Source of the DNA: Verrucomicrobiia bacterium | GTDB taxonomy: Bacteria > Verrucomicrobiota > Verrucomicrobiia > Limisphaerales > JADLHS01 | Direction of reading: 5' to 3' | Assembly: GCA_026125285.1 (NCBI GenBank) | Contig: JAHCLO010000012.1 | Location: 1-64,000, forward strand | Length of the DNA stretch: 64,000 nucleotides | Shown here: piece after piece, positions 42,108 to 51,651 of the stretch | Layout of the letters: the number at the start of each line of letters is the position of its first letter | Numbering within the stretch: position 1 is the first letter of the stretch | Program-made: the position numbers and the translations under genes | Notes under the pieces: generated by a model | What the model was told of the DNA's origin: nothing | Database searches by the model: none | The model's input: only the letters and a program-made list of their open reading frames with translations

Positions 42108-44411
42108 TCACTGCAACTCCTCAATGGCCCTGGCCACCTGGTGGCGGTGCTTCTCAATGGGAACGCCATCGGCGGCAAATTCTGTCAGGCTGCGCGTGAT
42201 GTCTTCGGGCACTTCCAAAAGCCGGGCGAGGCGTTGATACGTTGCCGTGGACAGACCAGCCCGGCGTTCAGCCAGTCGCCGCCGCAGGATGCAGAGGTAT
42301 TCGTAATCCTCGATGCCATCGCGCAGGTGTTCCCAGCGAATCGAATCCACCGGGTCTTCCAACACCGGCGTGTCACTGCCCGCTGCGGCGGTCAACGGCG
42401 GATAAAGGAAGCGCCCGTCGCCGTTGCCCCAGGGCAAGCGATCACCGGTCGGCGTGCTGTAGCCAGAGGTCCAACTCATGGGATCAGTGTAGGGATTCTG
42501 CGGATGCTGGGCATCGGGATAGGCGGCACTGCTGGTCCAGTAAGTGGTTTCCCAAACCAGCACACCCTCGATGTTGCGCTGAAAGGTTTGCCAGAGCCAG
42601 AGGCGCATCTCGGGGGCGGGATGATCAATGAACAGCCCGGCGTAAGGGGCTTTCGGTCCCGTGCAAACATACCACCAGAACTTCTCGCCGTGCCGGCGGC
42701 GTTCCTCCGCGCGCGCGTGATCGTACTGATCGGTGATGCTGCACCAGATGTCCGGCCCGCCGATCAACTCCGGCTCGACCTGCTCGGTCAACATCCGGGC
42801 GATGCGCGGACAGGAACGTTTGAGCTTCGCAAAGCCATTCATCACAAACGGGTATTGGTCGGCACTGGGTTCGTCGAACCAGTAGATGAACGCTTGGTCG
42901 AGCCAGCCTTTGGTCTCCAAGTGCGCCTCCAATTGTCGGCAATAGGAATCGAACAACACCGGATACTCGGGCGTATCCTCGTCGAAACCCAGCAGCCGGG
43001 GCGGGTAAATCTCGTGGAAAGTCCCGCCACCGATGCCCGGGATGTGAACCTGGAACGAATTGAAATAATACTGGTTCATCGCCCGCGTCATCGCGCGGTC
43101 CCACGCGCTGAAATCGAATTCCACCTTGAGTTGATCGAGCGGCACGATCGGCTCGGTGCGCGGTTGACGTTCGAAGTCACCGCCCTGCACCAGTTCAACT
43201 CCAGTGTCCGCATCGGTGATGGAGATGTCATCGAACCACACCAGACCGACCTCCTCGCCTCGATCCGTCCAGATCGTCGCGCGGGCATGAAAGCGGACAT
43301 ATTCTGCCCCGGGCGGAAAGCTCGTCAGCAGTTCGTTCAGGTTCTGCCACGAGCCACTGCCGCGGAGGGTGATGTCGTTGTTGCGGCCGGACATCCACTG
43401 CTTCTGGGCGTCGAAATGATTCAAGGTCACGAGGAAGCGATGCCCCGGCACCGCGGTGCGATACCAGCACTTCACCCGCAGCCCTTTCGGCGGAATCTGG
43501 ATAAGCGGCTCATAACTCACCGTGACGTTGGCGTTGACCTGATCGTCATAGATCAACAAGGCCCCCTGACCTGAATGGACTTCATTGCTGACGATGCGCA
43601 GGCCGGTCCAATTGTCCCATGAGGTCTTCGGCGGTTGAACGTCCGGCCACTTCACGCGGATCGGATCCAGCGGCGCCGGGTTGTAAGGCGACACTCGGTG
43701 CGCGGCAAAGTTGGCCAAATACTTTTCCAGCACAAGCCGCTTTTCCTCCTCAGACTTCAGACCGTGATACCGAAACACATTGCCCGGCGAGAAACCAAAC
43801 GCCGTGGTGCAGGTCATGCGGTCCGGCAGTGCAAAGCCGTAAATTGTCAGTTCGACGGGAACGCGGGTTTGCAGCCCCTTGGCGCGCAACTCCACATCGC
43901 CGCGATAGAGGCCCGCCGGGGTGTTGGCAGGAACGAACACGCGCAGCCAGAAGGCATGGTTGAAATCGGGCTTCAACACCAGCGGCCGGTGAATTGGCAA
44001 CAGCGGGTCGGGCCAAAGGCCGGGCCGCGAAGCGCGGTCCGTGGGTTGTGTGATCTCCAGATACATGACCTGGAGCACTTCGATGTGTTTCCGCGTTATG
44101 CGGGCGTCGTTCGGTCCGACCAGATCGCCACAAACGATCTCAAAACCCTCGAGCCGCTTCGTGGAGCGAAGCAGCAACTGCACGGCTTCGTACTCATTGG
44201 CGGCACTGCTGAACTGGATGGTTTCATTCGTGAGGGTCGGCGGCGCTTGGTCGGGACGAATTTTGGCCGCGCTGGACAAGGCCCACCAAAGCGTGATGCC
44301 GGGGAGTTCGGAAGGAATCAATCGGGCCGAACCGGCCAGACCGGAAGCGGGCGGCTGAACCAAGGTCAGAGTAAGCCCGATCCAGCAGCCGATGGGGAGT
44401 AGGTTCTTCAT
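42108..44411 (-). CDS. DUF4091-containing secreted glycoside hydrolase-like protein
   Basis: A 767-residue exported protein with a signal peptide (LPIGCWIGLTLTLVQPPASG). The N-terminal ~180 residues form a beta-sandwich (NEYEAVQLLLRSTKRLEGFE). A carbohydrate-binding-like insert spans ~280-420. A TIM-barrel-like region is at ~430-600 (IPGIGGGTFHEIYPPRL, AFIYWFDEPSADQYPF), and a DUF4091 block follows (LRLWLWQTFQRNIEGVLVWE, NGDGRFLYPP, RWEHLRDGIEDYEYL). DUF4091 proteins are thought to act on glycans. ATG 44411 follows the DUF1080 stop by 28 bp. Confidence 0.86.
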   Translation of the reverse strand: MKNLLPIGCWIGLTLTLVQPPASGLAGSARLIPSELPGITLWWALSSAAKIRPDQAPPTLTNETIQFSSAANEYEAVQLLLRSTKRLEGFEIVCGDLVGPNDARITRKHIEVLQVMYLEITQPTDRASRPGLWPDPLLPIHRPLVLKPDFNHAFWLRVFVPANTPAGLYRGDVELRAKGLQTRVPVELTIYGFALPDRMTCTTAFGFSPGNVFRYHGLKSEEEKRLVLEKYLANFAAHRVSPYNPAPLDPIRVKWPDVQPPKTSWDNWTGLRIVSNEVHSGQGALLIYDDQVNANVTVSYEPLIQIPPKGLRVKCWYRTAVPGHRFLVTLNHFDAQKQWMSGRNNDITLRGSGSWQNLNELLTSFPPGAEYVRFHARATIWTDRGEEVGLVWFDDISITDADTGVELVQGGDFERQPRTEPIVPLDQLKVEFDFSAWDRAMTRAMNQYYFNSFQVHIPGIGGGTFHEIYPPRLLGFDEDTPEYPVLFDSYCRQLEAHLETKGWLDQAFIYWFDEPSADQYPFVMNGFAKLKRSCPRIARMLTEQVEPELIGGPDIWCSITDQYDHARAEERRRHGEKFWWYVCTGPKAPYAGLFIDHPAPEMRLWLWQTFQRNIEGVLVWETTYWTSSAAYPDAQHPQNPYTDPMSWTSGYSTPTGDRLPWGNGDGRFLYPPLTAAAGSDTPVLEDPVDSIRWEHLRDGIEDYEYLCILRRRLAERRAGLSTATYQRLARLLEVPEDITRSLTEFAADGVPIEKHRHQVARAIEELQ

Positions 44412-44439
44412 AATTGTTCAAACAGGTTGGCCTCGTGCT

Positions 44440-45315
44440 TCAAGGAAGGTTTAGTAATTCGAATTTGCGCACGAAAATCTCGGAACCTTCGCATTGGAGC
44501 AAAATCGGGCCGCTGGTTGGCCACACGTCGAAGGCTTCATTCACCAGCACGCCGTTGAGGCGGATCTGAATGTGGTTCGAGCGACAGAGACATTCGATCA
44601 GGTTCCATTCACCAGGGAGGCTTTCAACGTCTTTGGTACCGCGAAAATCAGTGCGATCCTCCCATTGCCGGTCCTTACCGAACCAATTGAGGCGACCCCA
44701 ATGCTCCAAGCGTACTTGCTCACCTCCTTGTTTCCAGAACGGCCAGTTATCCGCGTCGCGTGCCTCAGCTACCTCCGCCGTGAGGCGGGGCGCCAGCAGC
44801 GAGCCGTCGGCCGCAGTGCCACGGATAAGAAGGAAATCACCCGTTGCGCCCTGGAATAGATTGCACTCGATGGCGGCTTTGAATGCGCCCTGACCGTCGT
44901 GGGAATTGCCATCCGGTCCCTGGCTGTGCAAGAAGATGCCGGAGTCGCGTGCTTTGCCAATCCGGTCTCCCCAGGTCCAGTTGCGCTGGCCCCACTTGAA
45001 TTCAACGCGCAGTAGATAATTTGAATAGCTGTCTTGAGTGGCAATATAACCAAGTCCTTCGCCAGAAATGCGCAGCCAGCCGTTGGTGACGCTGAACACC
45101 CGGCGCGGGTCTTCGTATTTCGTGTCCATGAGCCAGGTGTACAGCCCGGCGAGATTCGTGGTGCTGAAGAGCGAGATGACCTTCGCAGCCGGGGCGAGCG
45201 GATTAGTTGGTTCGGCACTGGGTGGGTCCGCAAACGAGTTCCCGGTGGCGGTTACCCAAGCGGTCAGCGCCGCCAGCCACATCGGCCGAAAATGAAATCT
45301 TCGGAACGCGGGCAT
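44440..45315 (-). CDS. DUF1080 / 3-keto-disaccharide hydrolase-like secreted protein
   Basis: A 291-residue exported protein with a signal peptide (MWLAALTAWVTATGNSFA). The concanavalin-like DUF1080 domain shows VISLFSTTNLAGLYTWLMDT, NGWLRISGEGLGYIATQDSY, LRVEFKWGQ, SGIFLHSQGPDG, AIECNLFQGATGDF, PGEWNLIECLCRSNHIQIRL and a C-terminal GPILLQCEGSEIFVRKFEL. ATG 45315 keeps it clear of the tRNA upstream; the longer open frame to 45414 runs into that tRNA. It and the DUF4091 gene 28 bp downstream form an operon, suggesting joint glycoside breakdown. Confidence 0.88.
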   Translation of the reverse strand: MPAFRRFHFRPMWLAALTAWVTATGNSFADPPSAEPTNPLAPAAKVISLFSTTNLAGLYTWLMDTKYEDPRRVFSVTNGWLRISGEGLGYIATQDSYSNYLLRVEFKWGQRNWTWGDRIGKARDSGIFLHSQGPDGNSHDGQGAFKAAIECNLFQGATGDFLLIRGTAADGSLLAPRLTAEVAEARDADNWPFWKQGGEQVRLEHWGRLNWFGKDRQWEDRTDFRGTKDVESLPGEWNLIECLCRSNHIQIRLNGVLVNEAFDVWPTSGPILLQCEGSEIFVRKFELLNLP

Positions 45316-45364
45316 GAATTGCGAGAACTGGCCACTCACCTGAGTTTCTGAAATAAGGTGAAGC

Positions 45365-45455
45365 TGGCGGAGAGAGGGGGATTCGAACCCCCGGTGGGGT
45401 ATAAGCCCACTCACGCTTTCCAGGCGTGTGCGTTAAACCACTCTGCCATCTCTCC
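45365..45455 (-). tRNA. tRNA-Ser (GGA anticodon)
   Basis: Acceptor GGAGAGA pairs with TCTCTCC, followed by discriminator G and an encoded CCA at 45367-45365. The anticodon stem CACGC / GCGTG holds loop CTGGAAA with anticodon GGA. The long variable arm (AGTGGGCTTATACCCCAC) is as expected for tRNA-Ser, and GGTTCGAATCC forms the T-loop. The total of 91 nt includes the CCA. A weak TTGCCT...CAGATT promoter-like pair precedes it. Confidence 0.96.
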
Positions 45456-45509
45456 GTCGGCCGGCTCCTAATCTGACGCGCCCGCGCGAGACAGGCAATT
45501 CTTTTCCCT

Positions 45510-47033
45510 TCAGTGAACCGAAGCCTGCCGATTTCCGTCCGCACCGGCAGTGAGATCGAAACAGGCCATCTCCGCCCCGTTGCGCACCAGGAGCCGTCCC
45601 TGGCTGATGGCAGGGTGATTCCAGGTCTTGCCGCGGATCGCCGGGAAGCGGGCAATCTCCTCATGCCGCCCGGGTGTTGCGCGCACCAAGGCCAGATGGC
45701 CATCGCCGCTTAGAATGACCAGGTGCCCGCTCGCCAGGAGCAACTGGCCGTGGCCGTAACGGCCATCTTTCCAACGCCGCTCCCCCGTGCGGGCGTCCAG
45801 GCAGACGAGAATGTTTTCGTCGAGGCCGTACACGAATCCGTCCCAGGCAACCGAAGTGGAGAACTTGTTCTTCATGTGCTTGTTGCGCCAGAGTTCCTGC
45901 ACGCCGAATTCGCCGGCGGTTTCACTGACTTCAAAGGCGGCGCTGCCGGTGAAATATCCCGCTGAAAGTACGAACCGGTTCGAGGCAATTATCACAGGTT
46001 GCGCGATGGGCAGTTGATTGTTCTGCACCTGCCAGGGAAACCGCCACCGCACGGCGCCGTCGTCCAGTCGCAGCCCGACGGTGTTGGTCGCCAAGGAAAC
46101 CAGCAATTGCCGCTCGCCGGCCAGTTCGATGACCATCGGAGACGCGTAGCCAGTGTTTTCCCGGGCCGAGGACCAGAGCTTGCGGCCATCCTGTTTGTCA
46201 TAGCACACCACTTCGCCCGGTCGCTCCCCGCCAGTGAGGACGAGCAGTTTCTCATCCACGATGAGCGGGGAAGCGGACACGCCGTAAATGGGGACCGACG
46301 AGTTGTTCTCCGTGAGAATGTTCTTCGCCCAGAGCAATTCGCCGTCGTCGGCGTTCAGGCAGCGGAGTTCGCCGGTGGCCCCGACGGCGTATAATTTGCC
46401 GGCGTCGTAAGCGGGCGTGGCGCGCGGTCCATCACCGCCCATGCTTTCCGTAAAATGCGCGTCCCACCCGTGGGTCCAAACTTCGTGACCGGTTTCAACG
46501 TGATAAGCCACCACGACTTCCTGCTGCCGCCGTTGTTCGATGGTAAACGCCAAACCTTGAGCAATGGCGAACGAAGCATAGCCGCCGCCGCACGGTTGCC
46601 GCCACAGTTCCCGCAGGCCGGATGCGGGCCAGTTCGTGAGAATCGGTTGCTCTTGATAATGTCCATCACGCTGCGGGCCGCGAAAACCGGTCCAATATCC
46701 AGTGCCCGCCGCGAGGGAAAGCTTTGCCGACGACGGCGCCGCCTGTTGGGCGCGGCTGCGCTCCAGTTCATCGAAATCGGGCGCGGTCGGTTGCCAGGTC
46801 AACGCCGGAATATACCCCCCGCGCCATTCGATTTGCAGTCCGCCGAACCGGACCAACAGAAAGACGAACAATGCGGCGTAAGGCAGGCAAAAGAGCAGAA
46901 TCCCCACGCTGCCCAACAACTTGCGCCCCAAGCTGGCGGGACTGCTCCAGAGCAGCACTAAGGCGTACGGTGGAAATAACAGGGTGGTGACGCGCAAGGC
47001 CAGACGCGAGTAAGGATTTGACTTGGCGGGCAT
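45510..47033 (-). CDS. Membrane-anchored PQQ-like beta-propeller protein
   Basis: A 507-residue protein with two N-terminal membrane segments (about 12-30, 38-62: LLGSVGILLFCLPYAALFVF) and an outer beta-propeller of PQQ-like repeats (GHEVWTHGWDAHFTESMGGD, GELLWAKNILTENNSSVPIY, RKLWSSARENTGYASPMVIE, ERRWKDGRYGHGQLLLASGH). WTGFRGPQRDGHY is the typical family entry motif. Members are often called outer-membrane-assembly or dehydrogenase-like; no PQQ-binding residues can be confirmed. It is 56 bp from the amidohydrolase gene upstream on the same strand. Confidence 0.86.
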   Translation of the reverse strand: MPAKSNPYSRLALRVTTLLFPPYALVLLWSSPASLGRKLLGSVGILLFCLPYAALFVFLLVRFGGLQIEWRGGYIPALTWQPTAPDFDELERSRAQQAAPSSAKLSLAAGTGYWTGFRGPQRDGHYQEQPILTNWPASGLRELWRQPCGGGYASFAIAQGLAFTIEQRRQQEVVVAYHVETGHEVWTHGWDAHFTESMGGDGPRATPAYDAGKLYAVGATGELRCLNADDGELLWAKNILTENNSSVPIYGVSASPLIVDEKLLVLTGGERPGEVVCYDKQDGRKLWSSARENTGYASPMVIELAGERQLLVSLATNTVGLRLDDGAVRWRFPWQVQNNQLPIAQPVIIASNRFVLSAGYFTGSAAFEVSETAGEFGVQELWRNKHMKNKFSTSVAWDGFVYGLDENILVCLDARTGERRWKDGRYGHGQLLLASGHLVILSGDGHLALVRATPGRHEEIARFPAIRGKTWNHPAISQGRLLVRNGAEMACFDLTAGADGNRQASVH

Positions 47034-47089
47034 GGGGAATAATTGAGCGCGGGGTGACAGATTGAAGTATCGCCGAATTCTCCCGTGCT

Positions 47090-48664
47090 TCAGCTTCCCG
47101 CCCGGCGATGCCGCAGCACCATGCCGGGGCGCGCGTCGGTATGCTTGCCGTTCTGGATCACGGGCACGCCGTTCACCAACACATGTGGAATACCGGTCGC
47201 GTAATGATGTGGATCATTGTAGGTGGCCGGATCGTTCACCTGTTCGGGATCGAACACGACCAGGTCCGCCCAGTTGCCTTCGCGCACGAGGCCGCGGTCC
47301 TTCAAGCGAAAAGAACTGGCGGGGAGACTGGACATCTTCCTGATCGCTTCTTCGAGCCGGAGCACGTTGAGTTCGCGCACGTAGCGCGCCAGCACGCGGG
47401 CGTTATTCCCGTAACCGCGTGGGTGGGGGACGCCTTCCCCCAGTTTGCGCAGACCGCTGTCGCACGCCACCATGGTGTTGGGATGCCGCATGAAGGCCTG
47501 CAAATCTGCTTCGTTCATGCCGTGAAACACGCCGCTGGCCCCGCCATTCATCTGAATCTCCAAAATCGTTTCGATCTGGTCGTCCAAGGTGGCCGCACCG
47601 CGTAGTTTCTTTGATGCCTCGACGATGTTCAGTCCGTTGAGCGAGGGATCATGACGATACGACGCAATCACCGCATACGCGTAATCCTCCCGACCGCGAT
47701 GGCGAACCTTCTGCTTCATGGCGGCGGCGATCTTGGACTTCTCCGCCGGATCAGCGATGCGCTCGAGGAACTTCTCGCGTCCCCCATCAAAGGCTTCATC
47801 CGGTATCAACTGGCTGATGCCGGTGCTCGAAGCGGTGTAGGCGTACTGATCCTGCGTGATGTCGAGGCCGGTCGCGCGGGCCGCTTCAATGTAGGCCAGA
47901 ACCTTGTCCGCTTGCCCCCAGGCGCGTTCGCCCGCGAGTTTGATGTGGGAGATCTCGGCGCGGATTTGCGCCTCCCGCGCCACGCGGAACACCTCGTCCA
48001 GCGCTTCGAATATCCGCGAATCCTCGTGCCGCATGTGACTCACGTAGATGCCGTCGTAAACGGACGCCACCCGGGCCAGGGCGACAATTTCATCCGACTT
48101 GGAGAACACACCCGGCAAGTAGATCAGTCCGGTGGAAAGTCCCACGGCGCCCGCCTGCATTGCGCGATCCACCAGGGATTTCATTTGCGCCAACTCCTCC
48201 TCGGTTGGCGCGCGGTCATGGACTCCATTCATCGCGCTCCGGCGGACTGTATTGTGGCCAATCAGCGTGGCGTAATTGATCGAGACCTTCTTCTCCTCGA
48301 TCTCAGCGAGCGCCTTGCCGACATCCAACGCCGAGCCGCCGCAGTTGCCGGCCACAATCGTCGTCACGCCCATGCGCAAGAAATTCTCCGCGCGCGGCAT
48401 CTCGGCCACTTCATCCGCGTGCGTATGCACATCAATGAACCCTGGGGCCACAATCAATCCGGCGGCGTCTATTTCGCTGTTGGCACTGGCTTCGATCCGG
48501 CCCAGGGCGGCAATGCGGCCGTTTTTCACCGCCACGTCGGCATGGAACGCCGGGTTGCCGGTCCCATCCACGATGCGGCCGCCACGGAGAATCAGGTCGT
48601 AGGTGTTGGCATGAGTCAGATCCAACAAGGACAACACACACGCCGCAGTCAGCAGTAGCTTCAT
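47090..48664 (-). CDS. Exported N-acyl-D-amino-acid deacylase-like amidohydrolase
   Basis: A 524-residue exported amidohydrolase with a signal peptide (MKLLLTAACVLSLLDLTHA). The metal site begins at FIDVHTHADEVAE; other landmarks are VTTIVAGNCGGSA, GLSTGLIYLPGVFSKSDEIV, YVSHMRHEDS, EISHIKLAGERAW, and the C-terminal DRGLVREGNWADLVVFDPE. D-aminoacylases (COG3653) remove acyl groups from N-acyl-D-amino acids; a related dipeptidase role is possible. Length is normal. Confidence 0.9.
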   Translation of the reverse strand: MKLLLTAACVLSLLDLTHANTYDLILRGGRIVDGTGNPAFHADVAVKNGRIAALGRIEASANSEIDAAGLIVAPGFIDVHTHADEVAEMPRAENFLRMGVTTIVAGNCGGSALDVGKALAEIEEKKVSINYATLIGHNTVRRSAMNGVHDRAPTEEELAQMKSLVDRAMQAGAVGLSTGLIYLPGVFSKSDEIVALARVASVYDGIYVSHMRHEDSRIFEALDEVFRVAREAQIRAEISHIKLAGERAWGQADKVLAYIEAARATGLDITQDQYAYTASSTGISQLIPDEAFDGGREKFLERIADPAEKSKIAAAMKQKVRHRGREDYAYAVIASYRHDPSLNGLNIVEASKKLRGAATLDDQIETILEIQMNGGASGVFHGMNEADLQAFMRHPNTMVACDSGLRKLGEGVPHPRGYGNNARVLARYVRELNVLRLEEAIRKMSSLPASSFRLKDRGLVREGNWADLVVFDPEQVNDPATYNDPHHYATGIPHVLVNGVPVIQNGKHTDARPGMVLRHRRAGS

Positions 48665-48714
48665 CGGCTGACTCTAACAGCCCGGCGGTTGAAATGCCAA
48701 GGCCAAGCGAAGCA

Positions 48715-48740
48715 CCACTCTGGCGGCGGCAGCAGAGTGG
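48715..48740. repeat. Short perfect inverted repeat between genes
   Basis: CCACTCT (48715-48721) and AGAGTGG (48734-48740) flank GGCGGCGGCAGC. It lies between the end of the 48898-49380 gene and the start of the amidohydrolase. No T-run follows, so it is not a standard terminator. The rest of the 233-bp gap is empty. Confidence 0.4.
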
Positions 48741-48897
48741 GCGTATGACACCGGCGCGAAGCCCGGCGCACAGTGAGTTGTCGTTCGAAGATGGGTGCGC
48801 CGTATAGCGGCCAGCAGAAGAGGGGTGTCTCCTGTGCGCAGCCTGCGCGGAAATGCCGCCGTGTGATCCACCACCTTGTCTCGGCGGTCACGCTTGG

Positions 48898-49380
48898 TTA
48901 CGGCGCTGCGGGGGCGGCGGGGCTGGAAGGAGGCGGGTTCGATACGGACAGAGAAATCAACGTGCCGGAATTCCAAGGGTGTTCCGTGCCGTCAATCGTC
49001 AGCACGCGGGGGAGGAGTTGGATTTCGCGCCCGAACAGATGAAGCACCACGGTGCCCGGCAGGAAGGTGGTGTCCTGAAACACACACTCACCAAGTGGCA
49101 CGGCAAATGGAACCGGGCGGGCGTCCGCAAAGCGTAGCGTGAGATTCGTGGTCAGGCCAGCGACCTCGGCGCCGACCAGGTCAATCTGCACGTTGGTAAT
49201 TCCCAGGGCGGGTTGATTTACAGCGATTCGAGCATGGCCGGCCTCAGACTGGACGAACGTGATTTCCCACGGTCCCTTACGCAAGCGCCGGTGTTCGATC
49301 CAACTGTAACTCGCCGCGTAGAGCACGAGCGCGGCGGCGAACACCAGCAGGATTTGCTTAAGTATCCCGGACGATTTCAT
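48898..49380 (-). CDS. Hypothetical membrane-anchored protein
   Basis: A 160-residue protein with one N-terminal membrane helix (ILKQILLVFAAALVLYAASY), a short basic loop, and a beta-rich domain (GPWEITFVQSEAGHARIAVN, ITNVQIDLVGAEVAGLTTNL, HLFGREIQLLPRVLTIDG). A Pro/Ala/Ser tail follows. ATG 49380 is preceded by GAAGG nine bases upstream; GTG 49389 would add three residues. Family not recognised. Confidence 0.72.
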   Translation of the reverse strand: MKSSGILKQILLVFAAALVLYAASYSWIEHRRLRKGPWEITFVQSEAGHARIAVNQPALGITNVQIDLVGAEVAGLTTNLTLRFADARPVPFAVPLGECVFQDTTFLPGTVVLHLFGREIQLLPRVLTIDGTEHPWNSGTLISLSVSNPPPSSPAAPAAP

Positions 49381-49488
49381 GCGCGGCACCTTCGATAGCG
49401 GTATTCAAATGTCAAGCCAAGGTCAGGGGTCAGTGTTTCGCCGTCTTCGAGCGGGAATTTCTTCCGCGTGAACCGTCACTCCACGCGC

Positions 49489-50454
49489 TCACGAAGCGGC
49501 CTCCACGGGCACGAACTGCTCCAACCATTTTCTGGCAAGCAAGAGCCCCGGCCGTTCAAGCTGGCGTCCCGCCAGCGGCTGCGGTGCGTCCGGATGGTTG
49601 CTGCCTGAGGCAGGGGCATGGTCTCTCAACACCGGATCATGCCAGCCTTCGAGGTTTAGATCAGAATCGTAACCGGCACGGAGCAGAGCGTGGATGATCT
49701 CGGCCCAGTTGGCCTGACCGAACCCCGGCCAACGATGCTCCGCCACGCCGGGATGGCAGATGCCATTTTCCTCGAGCAACTGACGATTGATGAAGGCGTC
49801 CTTGGCGTGAACGTGAAAGATCCGGGAACCGAACTTGCGAATGTTCAACACGGGATCAATGAACTGGCAGATCAGATGACTGGCGTCCCATTCAAGGCCC
49901 AGATTGTCGCACCGGGTGGCGTTGAAGAACCGTTCCCACATCGCCGGCTGGCCTAGGAAATTGTAGTGCATGATGGGCAGGTGGTATTGGCCTTGGGGAC
50001 AATGCTCGAAGGCAAGCCGCACCCCGTGGTCGGCCGCATAGCGGGCCAGCGGTTCCCAGAACGCGACGATGCGCGGCAGAAAGTTTTCCAAGGGCGTGTA
50101 CACGGGATTGCCGCCGCGCGGATTGAAGGTCGTTTCGATGACGGCACCAACGAATCCGGAAACCGTCCGCACACCGATCAACGCGGCGACGTCAATGGCG
50201 CGCTCGAATACCACCCGCGCGTGCTCCGTCTGCGCGGGATCGAGCGGATTTTGGTAAAGTGCGCCGATGGCGGAGATGCGGAGCTTGCGGGTGGTGGCTT
50301 CCGCCGCGAAGTTTTCGACATCCGCGCGCCAGAGTTCTTTGCCGGGGCCGGCGAAGCTGTTGGCAAAGCCCATCCAGGCAACCGAGCCAAAGCCGTGACG
50401 ATGAGCCCACTCCAGCCGCTCAATGTTGGCATCTGTCAAAAATCCAATTCGCAT
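49489..50454 (-). CDS. Sugar phosphate isomerase/epimerase-like TIM-barrel protein 1
   Basis: A 321-residue cytoplasmic TIM barrel of the xylose-isomerase-like (AP endonuclease 2) family. Visible are MRIGFLTDANIERLEWAHRH, GVRTVSGFVGAV, VRLAFEHCPQGQYHLPIMHY, LGLEWDASHLICQ, FHVHAKDAFINRQLLEENG and DLNLEGWHDP; the Glu/Asp/His metal ligands are in place. These commonly act in degrading unusual sugars and inositols. Start ATG 50454. A second member is 69 bp upstream on the same strand. Confidence 0.86.
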   Translation of the reverse strand: MRIGFLTDANIERLEWAHRHGFGSVAWMGFANSFAGPGKELWRADVENFAAEATTRKLRISAIGALYQNPLDPAQTEHARVVFERAIDVAALIGVRTVSGFVGAVIETTFNPRGGNPVYTPLENFLPRIVAFWEPLARYAADHGVRLAFEHCPQGQYHLPIMHYNFLGQPAMWERFFNATRCDNLGLEWDASHLICQFIDPVLNIRKFGSRIFHVHAKDAFINRQLLEENGICHPGVAEHRWPGFGQANWAEIIHALLRAGYDSDLNLEGWHDPVLRDHAPASGSNHPDAPQPLAGRQLERPGLLLARKWLEQFVPVEAAS

Positions 50455-50465
50455 TGGTAGAGTTA

Positions 50466-50605
50466 AACAGCAAAAACCAAAAACCCAAATACCAAACAGC
50501 AAACACCAGACAGCAAACTGGAATCAGTCCGGGCACGCGACATTGCGTGCAAATTGAGATTTGCGGGTTAATTGGTGTTGGGTATGTGGTGTTTGGTGTT
50601 TGTCT
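50466..50605. repeat. Inverted low-complexity AC/GT tracts at SIE gene end
   Basis: From 50466 to 50519 the plus strand is AC-rich (CAAAAACC, CAAATACC, CAAACACC units). From 50571 to 50605 it is GT-rich (GGTGTTGGG, GGTGTTTGGTGTTTG), so the tracts are inverted complements around a 50-bp centre. The second lies inside the 3' end of the upstream SIE gene and encodes its odd tail. Confidence 0.55.
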
Positions 50606-51423
50606 CTTCTCAGGCCTGCCAAGTCCATCAACCGCGCCGTTGCGTGATACGCCTCCTCCACCCAGTTCACAATACGTTTCGGGTCCGACGGATATTCCAG
50701 TTCGACGGACACCACGCCGTCGAGGCTGAGTTCCTTGATGGCGTGCAGGTAGGGCATGAACTTCACCACGCCGCGTCCGGGGGGCAGGTCTCCATGCACC
50801 TTGCCGTCGCAGTCGCTCAGATGCACGTGAATCGCCTTGCCTTTGAACCGTTTCACCTCGGCGGCGCTGGCGTCGGACAACACCAGGTGGCTGATGTCAA
50901 TGTTGGCGCGCACGCGGGGATGGTTACATTCATCCACGAAGCGCACCATCGCATCCACGCTGTTGAGCAGGCTGAGGCGAAACGGTTCGAGTTCGAGCGC
51001 CAGATCAATGCCGCGTTTGTCCGCGTAATCTCCGAGGCGGCGGCAGCCTTCGATGGCCCACTGCCATTGAGCGCGCGGGGGAATGACTTCGCGTTGCCAC
51101 AGATACTCACCCAGCACGAGCAACACGTTCTTCGCCCGCCAGGTGTGCGCGAGATCAATGAATTTCCGGGTGCGCGCGAGATGAAACTCCCGGACCGGCT
51201 CGCTGAAGTCCGTCAGGCCAAGTGAACTCAGGGGCAGCGAGATGATGGGCAATCCGAGCCGTTCACAGGTGCGGGCTACGAGGGCGATTTCCTTCCTGGT
51301 AATCCCGACTGCTTCGGTGTGAATGTCCACACAATCGAAACCGATACGGGCGATGTGCCGAAGGCCGGTGGCGGTGCTGATGCCGGCTTGTACAAACGAA
51401 CTGTTGATGATCCCAAGTTTCAT
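50524..51423 (-). CDS. Sugar phosphate isomerase/epimerase-like TIM-barrel protein 2
   Basis: A 299-residue TIM barrel of the same broad family but not a close copy. Visible are MKLGIINSSFVQAGISTATG, CVDIHTEAVGITRKEI, IDLALELEPFRLSLL, RANIDISHLVLSD, IHVHLSDCDGKVHGDLPPGR and VSVELEYPSD. The last ~26 residues (DKHQTPHTQHQLTRKSQF and on) are encoded by a GT-rich low-complexity tract and look like an added extension; the real domain ends near LAGLRR. Start ATG 51423. Confidence 0.85.
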   Translation of the reverse strand: MKLGIINSSFVQAGISTATGLRHIARIGFDCVDIHTEAVGITRKEIALVARTCERLGLPIISLPLSSLGLTDFSEPVREFHLARTRKFIDLAHTWRAKNVLLVLGEYLWQREVIPPRAQWQWAIEGCRRLGDYADKRGIDLALELEPFRLSLLNSVDAMVRFVDECNHPRVRANIDISHLVLSDASAAEVKRFKGKAIHVHLSDCDGKVHGDLPPGRGVVKFMPYLHAIKELSLDGVVSVELEYPSDPKRIVNWVEEAYHATARLMDLAGLRRDKHQTPHTQHQLTRKSQFARNVACPD

Positions 51424-51651
51424 GGCTGTCGGCAGGCTACAACGGGAGGGGATCCGATTTGAAGTTGATTTCCCGCGTGAGCGCGCAACGGCGTCGGCAG
51501 GCAAGAACCGACGCGGCGCACAACGAGTTTGCGAGAAAGATCGGTTTGTCGGTTACTATGCATAGGCCGAGACGATTCCACGGGTCGCTAACTGGCCGAC
51601 TGTCTGCCCTGGACTTGCCAAGGAACGGCGGTACCGCCTACACTTTCGACG

